Position numbers and translations under genes: made by a program. A stretch of DNA of 8,647 nucleotides from Patescibacteria group bacterium (GTDB taxonomy: Bacteria; Patescibacteriota; Minisyncoccia; Minisyncoccales; CG1-02-41-26): assembly GCA_018830365.1 (NCBI GenBank), contig JAHJSK010000044.1:1-8647 (forward strand), in the 5' to 3' direction. Below, piece after piece: positions 1-6,140 of the stretch. Under the pieces are notes generated by a model. That model was given only the letters and a program-made list of their open reading frames with translations. It was not told the origin of the DNA and searched no databases. Numbering within the stretch: position 1 is the first letter of the stretch; every line of letters begins with the position of its first letter.

Positions 1-120
1 AAAACAAAAAAAGCGCAGGATGGCTATGCTTACCAAACAGCCGACAATTCTCTATCAGCTCATTTTGAACACACAGTTGCGGTTCTCAAAAATGGCTGCA
101 AGGTATTGACAATAATCTAA
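1..120 (+). CDS. map: Methionine aminopeptidase type I, C-terminal end (partial)
   Basis: Only the last 39 codons are in the window, read in frame 1 to a TAA at 118-120; the gene enters from the left edge. The enzyme removes the initiator methionine from nascent proteins in the cytoplasm and uses two metal ions. The tail contains SLSAHFEHTVAV followed by NGCKVLT. This matches the end of type I MetAP, where the Glu of the (Q/H)(Y/F)EHT motif (here Glu of FEHT, codon 73-75) is a metal ligand, and where E. coli has SLSAQYEHT then NGCEILT. The protein stops soon after this motif, as in short bacterial forms. A hairpin with a T-rich tail follows 33 bp later, so the gene probably ends its transcript there. 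Identification rests on this short but very characteristic segment. Confidence 0.85.
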   Translation, partial: KTKKAQDGYAYQTADNSLSAHFEHTVAVLKNGCKVLTII

Positions 121-141
121 TCCCTTGAAGTCAAAATTTAT

Positions 142-177
142 AAAACACTCCTCCCTGCTTAGCGGGGCTTTGTTTTC
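142..177 (+). terminator. Probable intrinsic terminator after map
   Basis: CCCTGC (153-158) pairs with GCGGGG (162-167) around a TTA loop, with one G-U pair. It is followed by CTTTGTTTT. An outer AAAACA (142-147) can pair with TGTTTT (171-176). Position and shape fit a rho-independent terminator for map. Confidence 0.6.
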
Positions 178-281
178 TCATTTTCAAACGAAGCGAGTAA
201 AAACAAAAACGAAGTTTTTATTTTTTCGAGCGAGTGCAGATAATACAAAGTATTTTCCATTTCAAAATTTGAAATAATTAA
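178..281. other. Intergenic hairpins upstream of the ABC transporter
   Basis: No gene is seen here. Three small AT-rich inverted repeats occur in a row: AAAAAC/GTTTTT around GAA (205-219) followed by A and a T6 run, AATAC/GTATT around AAA (242-254), and ATTTCAAA/TTTGAAAT around one base (259-275), the last only 6 bp before the start codon. GATAAT at 239-244 resembles a -10 box but has no good -35. No Shine-Dalgarno sequence precedes the ATG at 282. The last palindrome could be an operator or only AT-rich sequence. Confidence 0.35.
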
Positions 282-1223
282 ATGAATACTATCAAAAGGT
301 TAAAAATAATTGCTAATTATCTTAAAAGCTATAAAAAGGAGTTGATTATTTTGAGTGTTTTGGGTTTGGTTTCAGCAATAGCAAACGGTTTTGTTCCTTA
401 TCTAACTGGTCGGCTTTTTGACGCTATTTTAAACCCTTCAAAAATTTTTCTTTTTGGAAATGAAATTTCTGTTTGGTTAGTTTTTATAGTTTTGTGGTTA
501 ATTATCAAATTAACAGCTGATATTGTTGATTGGAAAAGTAGCATAAAAACTTTTGGCCTTAGCACAATTATTTCTAATGGTTATTTGTCTAATGCTTTTT
601 CTAAAACCTTGGAATTCCCGATTTCTTTTCTTAAAGACAAAAAAATGGGTGAGATTGGAGATAAATTTTCCAAAGCAGCTAATCGGTTGGAATTAATAGT
701 GGAAAGGATTATTGTTCAAACACCTTTTCAATTTTTAAGTATTGTTGTTGGTTTAATAATAACATTTTTTATCAATATATTTTTGTCTTGCGTTTTAATA
801 TCTGGGATGCTAATTTATGTTTTGATTTTAATTAAGGTCTCTCCGAAACTTGTGGAGCTTCAAATGAAATTGCATAATGCTGATAATAATGCCTTTGGTT
901 TGGCTTACGACGCTATTTCAAATGTTCAGCCAATAAAACAAGCAGTAGCGGAAAATTATGAAAAAAAGAGATTCTTCGGAAAGTTTCGGCTTTTGGCTGT
1001 TAAATTTTGGACGCAATATCTAGAGGTTTGGCAAAAAATAATTTTTTCTCAACAAATAATTATCACTTTTATTCAAGCAGCGATTTTTGGTTTTTCAATT
1101 TATTTTATTTTGAAAGGGAAAATGACTGTTGGCGAATTGATAATGTTCAACATCTACGCAACAATGTTTTTTCGTCGTTTGTTGTTTTGGGTGAAAATTG
1201 GCAGTATATTCAAAATGGCTTGA
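282..1223 (+). CDS. ABC exporter, transmembrane half (5' part of a frameshifted gene)
   Basis: This is the membrane domain of a type I (MsbA/multidrug-like) ABC exporter; the substrate cannot be told from sequence. Six hydrophobic segments are visible near residues 18-42, 60-85, 145-170, 170-188, 258-280 and 286-308. Cytoplasmic stretches sit between them, including a coupling-helix-like region around AYDAISNVQPIKQ (about 208-220). The reading frame ends at a TGA (1221-1223) about 20 codons after the coding signal has moved to the -1 frame. The last credible residues are NIYATMFF near 1149-1172. With one extra base near 1167-1190, this part fuses with the ATPase half to give about 586 aa, the normal size for a half-transporter exporter. 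ATG 282 is chosen because hydrophobic TM1 follows at the usual distance; there is no Shine-Dalgarno sequence. The break may be a real mutation, a sequencing or assembly indel in the T6 run, or less likely programmed frameshifting. Confidence 0.85.
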   Translation: MNTIKRLKIIANYLKSYKKELIILSVLGLVSAIANGFVPYLTGRLFDAILNPSKIFLFGNEISVWLVFIVLWLIIKLTADIVDWKSSIKTFGLSTIISNGYLSNAFSKTLEFPISFLKDKKMGEIGDKFSKAANRLELIVERIIVQTPFQFLSIVVGLIITFFINIFLSCVLISGMLIYVLILIKVSPKLVELQMKLHNADNNAFGLAYDAISNVQPIKQAVAENYEKKRFFGKFRLLAVKFWTQYLEVWQKIIFSQQIIITFIQAAIFGFSIYFILKGKMTVGELIMFNIYATMFFRRLLFWVKIGSIFKMA

Positions 1224-2041
1224 TTGCTATTGAGCGAGCGGAAAAAATTTTGCAAACAGCGCCAGAAAAATACTTGCCGGAAAATGCTGTTTTACTTTCT
1301 GACATTAAAGGCGAAATTGTTTTTAATAATGTAAGTTTTGTTTACGGAAAAAAACATCAAAAGATTTTAGATAAAATAAGTTTTGCAATAAAGCCGGGCG
1401 AAAGAGTGGCTTTGGTTGGCGAATCCGGAGTCGGCAAAAGCACTATCGCTGATTTGATTGGCGCTTATTATTTTCCTCAAAAAGGGCGGATTTTAATTGA
1501 TGGACATAATGTTAAAAATCTTCATTTGAAATTTCTCCGTTCAAAAATTGCGGTTGTCCCGCAAGAGATAATTTTATTTAATGATACGATTAAAAATAAT
1601 ATTAAATATGGAAGCTTTGGAGCAAAAGATGAAAAAATCTTGGAAGCGGCGAAATTGTCTCATTGCGCTGGATTTATTGAAAAATTTCCAAAAAAATATG
1701 AACAGTTCGTTGGCGAGCGCGGGATAAAACTTTCTTCAGGGCAAAAACAAAGAGTGGCGATTGCTCGGGCGATTTTACGAGAACCAAAAATTTTAATTTT
1801 AGATGAACCAACTTCTGCTTTGGACGCGAAATTAGAAAAATACATTACTGAATCATTAGAAAAATTAATGGAAAACAGAACAACAATTATTATTGCTCAT
1901 CGGTTAAGCACGGCTAAAAAAGCGGATAAGATTTTGGTTTTGCACGAGGGGAAAATTGTTGAGCAAGGCAAGCATGAGGAATTAATAAAAATCAAAAATG
2001 GCGTTTATCGTCATTTATATGAATTGCAAATTGGATTTTAA
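1167..2041 (+). CDS. ABC exporter, ATP-binding half (3' part of the same frameshifted gene)
   Basis: This is the nucleotide-binding domain of the same exporter, in the -1 frame relative to the first half. It opens with LGENWQYIQNGLIAIERAEKIL, the usual linker between the last membrane helix and the ATPase. All motifs are present: Walker A GESGVGKST (1418-1444), Q-loop in VVPQE, signature LSSGQ (1730-1744), Walker B ILILDEP with catalytic Asp-Glu (1802-1807), D-loop SALD, and the switch His in IIAHRLST. It stops at TAA 2039-2041. The frame is open back to 1007, but those upstream codons are out-of-frame membrane domain and do not look like protein. No plausible own start (no ATG between 1167 and the Walker motifs, no ribosome binding site) is seen, so this half is translated only if the frame is restored. 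The intact catalytic motifs argue against old decay. Confidence 0.85.
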
Positions 2042-2132
2042 AAACTAATCTAAGAAAATTGAATAGAGATCATTGATTTTTGAAACCAAGCTGAAAAATT
2101 TTTAAATAACAAAGGATAGAATACATTAAAAA

Positions 2133-2155
2133 GGTAAATTCCCCCTGTATTTACC
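2133..2155 (+). repeat. Hairpin upstream of the terminator
   Basis: GGTAAAT (2133-2139) and ATTTACC (2149-2155) form a perfect 7-bp stem with a C-rich 9-nt loop, TCCCCCTGT. It lies 11 bp before the terminator hairpin. It may be 3' UTR structure of the ABC transcript or the 5' stem of a small RNA ending at about 2189. Confidence 0.45.
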
Positions 2156-2166
2156 CGCTATGTCGC

Positions 2167-2189
2167 AAGACCTCTGGCGGTCTTTTTTT
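2167..2189 (+). terminator. Intrinsic terminator after the ABC transporter
   Basis: AAGACC (2167-2172) pairs with GGTCTT (2179-2184) around TCTGGC, and the T run continues to 2189, followed by A7. This is a well-formed terminator. Its core GACCTCTGGC is shared with the hairpin at 6817-6848, and an alternative weaker stem CCGCTA/TGGCGG is possible. Confidence 0.75.
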
Positions 2190-2230
2190 AAAAAAATTTA
2201 CTGCCAATTTTTAAGTTCATTTTTCAGACA

Positions 2231-2258
2231 TTGATTTTGAATGTAATTAAGATAAAAT
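2231..2258 (+). promoter_or_regulatory. Candidate promoter of gyrB
   Basis: TTGATT (2231-2236) and TAAAAT (2253-2258) are separated by 16 bp and match sigma-70-type boxes at 4 of 6 and 5 of 6 positions. Transcription would start near 2265 and give a leader of about 124 nt containing the heptamer repeat tract. Confidence 0.4.
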
Positions 2259-2325
2259 AAAGGGTTGAGGGAATTGTCAAGGGACGCTAATGGCTACATG
2301 AAGGATTGTTAAAATTGTTTAAAAG

Positions 2326-2382
2326 ATAATTCACAATTCATAATTCACAATTCATAATTCAACAATTCAAAATTCACAATTT
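2326..2382 (+). repeat. G-free heptanucleotide repeat tract before gyrB
   Basis: The tract is built of about eight units of a 7-mer of the form ANAATTC: ATAATTC and ACAATTC alternate twice, then ATAATTC plus one extra A, ACAATTC, AAAATTC and ACAATTT. It ends 6 bp before the gyrB ATG and has no G on the plus strand. It would form an unstructured, A/U/C-only leader just before the start codon, where a Shine-Dalgarno sequence would normally sit. Confidence 0.8.
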
Positions 2383-2388
2383 GCAACT

Positions 2389-4428
2389 ATGGTTACTGAA
2401 AATCCAATTAAAAAATCAAAAAAAGCAGACACTTATGGCGCCGAGGATATTTATGTGCTTGAAGGATTGGAACCAGTAAGAAGAAGGCCTGGAATGTATA
2501 TCGGAACAACGGATGTCGCTGGTTTACATCATTTAATTTTTGAGGCAACTGATAATTGCTTTGACGAATTTATGATGGGACACGGAAATCACATGGAAGT
2601 AGTTTTTTTGCCCAATGACAGGGTAAGGGTCTCTGACAATGGCCGCGGCATTCCCGTTGAAATTCATTCTAAGACCAAAAAATCAGCGTTGGAAACAGTG
2701 ATGACCACTTTGCACGCTGGCGGCAAATTCGGCGGTAAGGCATATCAGTCGGCTGGCGGACTTCACGGGGTTGGCATTTCTGTTGTTTGCGCTTTGACAA
2801 AATGGATGAGGGCGGAAGTTTGCCGCGACGGAATACTCTACGCGCAAGAATACTCGCAAGGAAAAGCAACGACTAAGCTTGAAAAAATCGGCAAATGTTC
2901 TCAAACCGGGACAGCTGTTATTTTTGAGCCAGACCCGGAAATTTTTAAAAGCCAAACAAGATTTGAGTTTAAAAGAATTTTAAATCATCTCCGCCAGCAG
3001 GCATATTTAACTTCGGGAATTAAAATTTCTCTTCGCGACGAAAGAATATCTCCTCCTTTTTTGTATAATTTTTATTTTGAAGGAGGATTGATTTCCTATG
3101 TTAGGTATTTAATGAATAACATAGAGTCCCGGCAGGATAATATTTTTTATACCAAAGGAGAAAAAGAAGGAATTTTAGTGGAAATTGCTTTTCAATATAC
3201 CAAAGAAACAGAGGCCTTTGAAGAAAGTTTTGCTAATAATATTCTTACTGGAGAGGGCGGCGCTCATTTGACTGGTTTTCGCAGCGCTTTGACTCGGACA
3301 TTAAATGATTACGCGAAAAAAAATGGATTTTTAAAAGAAAAAGATGAGAATCTTACTGGCAATGATGTTAGGGAAGGATTGGTTGCGGTTGTGTCCGTAA
3401 AATTGCGAGAGCCCCAGTTTGAAGGGCAAACCAAAGCAAAATTAGGCAATGCCGAAGCAAAGACAGCTGTGGAAAATGTTCTTTCCGAAGGGCTATCGGA
3501 ATTTTTGGAAAAAAATCCTCAAGACGCCAGAAGCATTATTGAAAATTGTTTATTGTCAGCTCGCGCGCGAAAAGCCGCTCAAGCCGCGCGAACTACTATT
3601 TTAAGAAAAGGAATTTTGGAAGGATTATCTTTGCCTGGCAAACTCGCTGATTGCTCTTCTCGCGATCCCGCCGACTCAGAGCTTTATCTTGTGGAGGGCG
3701 ATAGCGCGGGAGGATCTTCAAGACAGGCGCGAGACCGCCATTTTCAGGCAATTCTGCCGTTAAAAGGAAAAATTTTAAACATTGAAAGAGCGCGACTGGA
3801 TAAAATTTTGGCTTCGCAAGAAATTAAATCTTTGATTATTGCTTTGGGCGCGGCGATTGCTCAAGATTTTGATATAAGTAAATTAAGGTATCAAAGAATT
3901 ATAATAATGTGCGACGCGGACAGCGACGGCAATCATATCAGGACTTTGCTTTTAACTCTTTTTTACCGCTATTTTCGGCCATTAATTGAAAATGGTTATC
4001 TTTATATCGCGCAACCTCCGCTTTACAAGATTCAATCAGGCAAAAAAATGGAATACGCTTATAGCGACACGGAAAAAGAAGAGGTCTTGGCTTCTTTAAA
4101 AAAATCTTTTATTTCAAAAACAACAGAAAAGCAAAAAGAAAAATTAGAAGAAGAACAGACGCAGGAGACACAAGAGCAGACGCAAGAACAAATGCAAGAA
4201 AAAACTCCATCATTTTCCATTCAAAGATACAAGGGACTGGGAGAAATGAATCCATCAGAGCTTTGGGAAACAACAATGAATCCGGAAAATAGAATTCTTT
4301 TGAAAGTAGCCATTGAGGACGCCAAAGAATCCGACCATATTTTTGATGTTTTGATGGGTAAAGAAGTTTTGCCTCGGAAAAAATTTATTCAGACGCACGC
4401 TAAAAAAGTCAAAAATTTGGATATTTGA
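2389..4428 (+). CDS. gyrB: DNA gyrase subunit B
   Basis: This is the ATPase and TOPRIM subunit of a type IIA topoisomerase, which with GyrA introduces negative supercoils into DNA. The GHKL ATPase domain has E52 and N56 (EATDN), DNGRGIP (83-89), and HAGGKFGG followed by GGLHGVG. The transducer domain has the QTK loop (347-349), whose Lys contacts ATP. The TOPRIM domain has EGDSAGG (E436) and the metal-binding DADSD (D509, D511, D513). The C-terminal segment has QRYKGLGEMN (612-621). Length (679 aa) is slightly above that of short GyrBs. The sequence ILPLKGKILNIERARLDKIL favours GyrB over ParE, although Ser in DADSD is also common in ParE. An unusual Gln/Glu-rich stretch occupies 587-605. The Cys and Phe in EATDNCFDE differ from the common Ser/Ile. 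ATG 2389 fits the conserved start of the domain; no Shine-Dalgarno sequence is seen. infB follows 58 bp later on the same strand. Confidence 0.9.
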   Translation: MVTENPIKKSKKADTYGAEDIYVLEGLEPVRRRPGMYIGTTDVAGLHHLIFEATDNCFDEFMMGHGNHMEVVFLPNDRVRVSDNGRGIPVEIHSKTKKSALETVMTTLHAGGKFGGKAYQSAGGLHGVGISVVCALTKWMRAEVCRDGILYAQEYSQGKATTKLEKIGKCSQTGTAVIFEPDPEIFKSQTRFEFKRILNHLRQQAYLTSGIKISLRDERISPPFLYNFYFEGGLISYVRYLMNNIESRQDNIFYTKGEKEGILVEIAFQYTKETEAFEESFANNILTGEGGAHLTGFRSALTRTLNDYAKKNGFLKEKDENLTGNDVREGLVAVVSVKLREPQFEGQTKAKLGNAEAKTAVENVLSEGLSEFLEKNPQDARSIIENCLLSARARKAAQAARTTILRKGILEGLSLPGKLADCSSRDPADSELYLVEGDSAGGSSRQARDRHFQAILPLKGKILNIERARLDKILASQEIKSLIIALGAAIAQDFDISKLRYQRIIIMCDADSDGNHIRTLLLTLFYRYFRPLIENGYLYIAQPPLYKIQSGKKMEYAYSDTEKEEVLASLKKSFISKTTEKQKEKLEEEQTQETQEQTQEQMQEKTPSFSIQRYKGLGEMNPSELWETTMNPENRILLKVAIEDAKESDHIFDVLMGKEVLPRKKFIQTHAKKVKNLDI

Positions 4429-4448
4429 GAAAGTTTGTTTTTTCATCA

Positions 4449-4479
4449 ACTTTTAACTTTCAACTTTAAACTTTAAACT
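4449..4479 (+). repeat. G-free heptanucleotide repeat tract before infB
   Basis: Four and a half units of a 7-mer lie end to end: ACTTTTA, ACTTTCA, ACTTTAA, ACTTTAA, ACT. The tract ends 7 bp before the infB ATG, and the whole stretch from 4441 to the start codon has no G. Same period and placement as the tract before gyrB, but a different unit. Confidence 0.8.
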
Positions 4480-4486
4480 AATCATC

Positions 4487-6061
4487 ATGTCAGAAGAAAC
4501 AAATAAAAATTTAGTAAATAAACCGCCAGTGGTGGTTATTTTGGGTCATGTTGACCACGGCAAAAGTTCTTTGCTTTGCGCTATTAAAGATTTTAAAATT
4601 ATGGAAAAAGAGAGCGGCGGAATTACCCAGCACATTGGCGCTTATGAAGTAGTCCTGCCTTCTGTGGATCCAGCGTCGCCGCAATCGTCTCAAGCCGAGC
4701 AAAAAGTCCCTTATTCCGCGCAAGATGATTTTACTTCGCAGGGCCGCAAAATCACTTTTATTGACACGCCTGGGCATGAAGCTTTTTCCGTTATGAGGCA
4801 TAGAGGCGCAAAAATAGCTGACATTGCGATTTTAGTTGTTGATGTTGTTGAGGGAGTAAAAAAACAAACAAAAGAAGCGATTGAGGCGGCTAAAAAAGCG
4901 CAATTGCCAATAATCGTCGCGTTGACTAAAATTGACAGAAAAATGGAAGCCCAGCCGGAAAAAGTAAAAAAGGAACTTTCGGAAAACGGGATTTTGGTTG
5001 AATCGTTTGGCGGAAAAATTCCAGCAATAGAAACCTCGTGTAAAACCAATCAAGGAATAGAAGAACTTTTGGAAACCATTCTTTTGATAGCTGAAATGGA
5101 AAATTTAAAAACCAATCTTTTTGAACCTTGCCAAGGCATAATTATTGAAAGTTTGCTTGACCCTCAAAAGGGGATATTTTGTACTTTGATTTTAGAAAAA
5201 GGAATTTTAAAAGAAAATGAAATTTTAGGAACCGCTTCAGGTTATGGAAAAGTTAAACAGCTAAGCAATTTTCAAGGGAAAAAAATAAAACAAGGTTTTC
5301 CATCTCAACCAGTTCAGGTTTTAGGATTTATAGAGGCGCCAAAAATTGGAGAAAAATTTAGTGTTTTCCCGGACATTGAAGCCGCTAAAAAAGAAATAAA
5401 AAAAGAAAAGAAAAATAAGGCGCAGGTTTTTTGGGTCGCTGAAGGCAAAAAAGTTTTAAATATTATTTTAAAAGCCGATGTCTTGGGTTCCTTGGAAGCG
5501 ATTGAAGAAATTTTGAAAAATCTTTCGCAAGAAGAAGTAGTTTTAAGAATTTTAAAAAGTGAGGTTGGCGTTATTGGAATTGCTGATATTCAATTAGCCA
5601 ATAATGCCAAAGCAAAAATTTTTGGTTTTAGGGTGGATATGGATAAAAACGCTAAATTTTACGGAGAGCAAAAGAAAATTTTTCCTAAAACTTTTGATGT
5701 AATTTACGAGCTAATTGAAGAAACAAGAAAAGCAATGGAAAAATTGTTGTCCCCGGAAATTAAAAGGCGTGATTTGGGCAAGCTTAAAATCGTGGCTTTG
5801 TTTAAAAAGAAGCAGGACAATCAAATTATTGGAGGCAAGGTATTGGAAGGCGAAATTACCAGAGACACTTTTGCGGAGGTTGTAAGGGAAGAAGAAATAA
5901 TAGGACAAGGTAAAATCAAAAATCTTCAGGAAGAAAAAAGAGAGATTGTTTCCGCTGGAAAAGGGAGAGAAATCGGAATGCTGTTTGTCGGAAAAGTTGA
6001 AATTAAAGAAGGAGACATTCTAAACATTTTTAAAGAAGAAAAGGAAAAAAAGTTCTTGTGA
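4487..6061 (+). CDS. infB: Translation initiation factor IF-2 (short form)
   Basis: IF-2 is the GTPase that brings fMet-tRNA to the 30S subunit and promotes 50S joining. G1 is GHVDHGKSSL (20-29), G2 is GGITQHIG (44-51), G3 is DTPGHEAF (93-100), G4 is TKID (147-150) and G5 is SCK (184-186). Domain II follows at about 205-300, domain III at about 315-415 (start LNIILKADVLGSLEAI), and the C-terminal domain that binds fMet-tRNA at about 428-518 (GGKVLEGEITR, ending KEGDILNIF). At 524 aa it lacks the long N-terminal domains of E. coli IF-2 (890 aa) and begins almost at the G domain. Two oddities: G4 has Thr where Asn is usual, and about 30 residues (57-87) are inserted between the switch I strand and G3, in a stretch of about 56% GC, far richer than the rest of the gene. 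Start ATG 4487 has no Shine-Dalgarno sequence. It is probably co-transcribed with gyrB. Confidence 0.95.
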   Translation: MSEETNKNLVNKPPVVVILGHVDHGKSSLLCAIKDFKIMEKESGGITQHIGAYEVVLPSVDPASPQSSQAEQKVPYSAQDDFTSQGRKITFIDTPGHEAFSVMRHRGAKIADIAILVVDVVEGVKKQTKEAIEAAKKAQLPIIVALTKIDRKMEAQPEKVKKELSENGILVESFGGKIPAIETSCKTNQGIEELLETILLIAEMENLKTNLFEPCQGIIIESLLDPQKGIFCTLILEKGILKENEILGTASGYGKVKQLSNFQGKKIKQGFPSQPVQVLGFIEAPKIGEKFSVFPDIEAAKKEIKKEKKNKAQVFWVAEGKKVLNIILKADVLGSLEAIEEILKNLSQEEVVLRILKSEVGVIGIADIQLANNAKAKIFGFRVDMDKNAKFYGEQKKIFPKTFDVIYELIEETRKAMEKLLSPEIKRRDLGKLKIVALFKKKQDNQIIGGKVLEGEITRDTFAEVVREEEIIGQGKIKNLQEEKREIVSAGKGREIGMLFVGKVEIKEGDILNIFKEEKEKKFL

Positions 6062-6067
6062 AATTTT

Positions 6068-6092
6068 GCCCGAGTGGTGGAACGGTTTACAC
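6068..6092 (+). pseudogene. Orphan 5' end of a tRNA-Leu gene
   Basis: These 25 nt start with acceptor strand GCCCGAG, then TG and a complete D-arm ending ACAC. They match positions 6616-6640 of the intact tRNA-Leu at 21 of 25 bases. After base 25 the similarity stops. The next hairpin (6095-6113) has loop TGCATTG with G instead of U33, and no variable arm or T-arm follows, so this is not a functional tRNA. Its acceptor strand pairs perfectly with the 3' acceptor strand CTCGGGC of the downstream tRNA. It begins 6 nt after the infB stop. Confidence 0.8.
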
Positions 6093-6104
6093 ATCATAAT
6101 TGCA

Positions 6105-6133
6105 TTGATTATGCGTCTACTATTTGATACAAT
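6105..6133 (+). promoter_or_regulatory. Promoter of the HNH gene, leaderless type
   Basis: TTGATT (6105-6110), a 17-bp spacer, then TACAAT (6128-6133): 4 of 6 and 5 of 6 matches to sigma-70 boxes at ideal spacing. The predicted start point is about 6140, one base before ATG 6141, so the mRNA would have essentially no leader. This supports ATG 6141 over ATG 6111 or the TTG at 6066. Confidence 0.55.
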
Positions 6134-6140
6134 AACAGCA

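Larger units (their letters stand above)
2042..2388. other. Intergenic region between the ABC transporter and gyrB
   Basis: No gene is seen on either strand. From left to right it holds a TAGAAT that could be a -10 box (2117-2122), a hairpin (2133-2155), a terminator (2167-2189), a candidate gyrB promoter (2231-2258), and a heptamer repeat tract (2326-2382). The stretch 2260-2325 shows nothing recognisable. Confidence 0.6.

Noticed and set aside
1007..1166. Start of the ATPase reading frame at ATG 1007.
   Set aside because: The first 50 or so codons are the membrane domain read out of frame and do not resemble any protein; the in-frame signal starts near 1167.
1221..1223. UGA read as glycine (code 25, as in some CPR lineages) to continue the ABC frame.
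   Set aside because: Reading on in frame 0 gives no ABC ATPase, which lies in the -1 frame; gyrB and infB end properly at UGA.
2326..2382. CRISPR-like array before gyrB.
   Set aside because: The period is 7 bp with no spacers, so it is a simple tandem repeat.
6095..6113. Anticodon arm of a functional first tRNA (CATAAT/ATTATG stem with CAT in the loop).
   Set aside because: Position 33 would be G, and there is no variable arm, T-arm or 3' acceptor strand afterwards.
6066..6140. N-terminal extension of the HNH gene from TTG 6066 (MPEWWNGLH...).
   Set aside because: These codons read through the tRNA fragment and the promoter. The protein-like sequence and the promoter both place the start at 6141.
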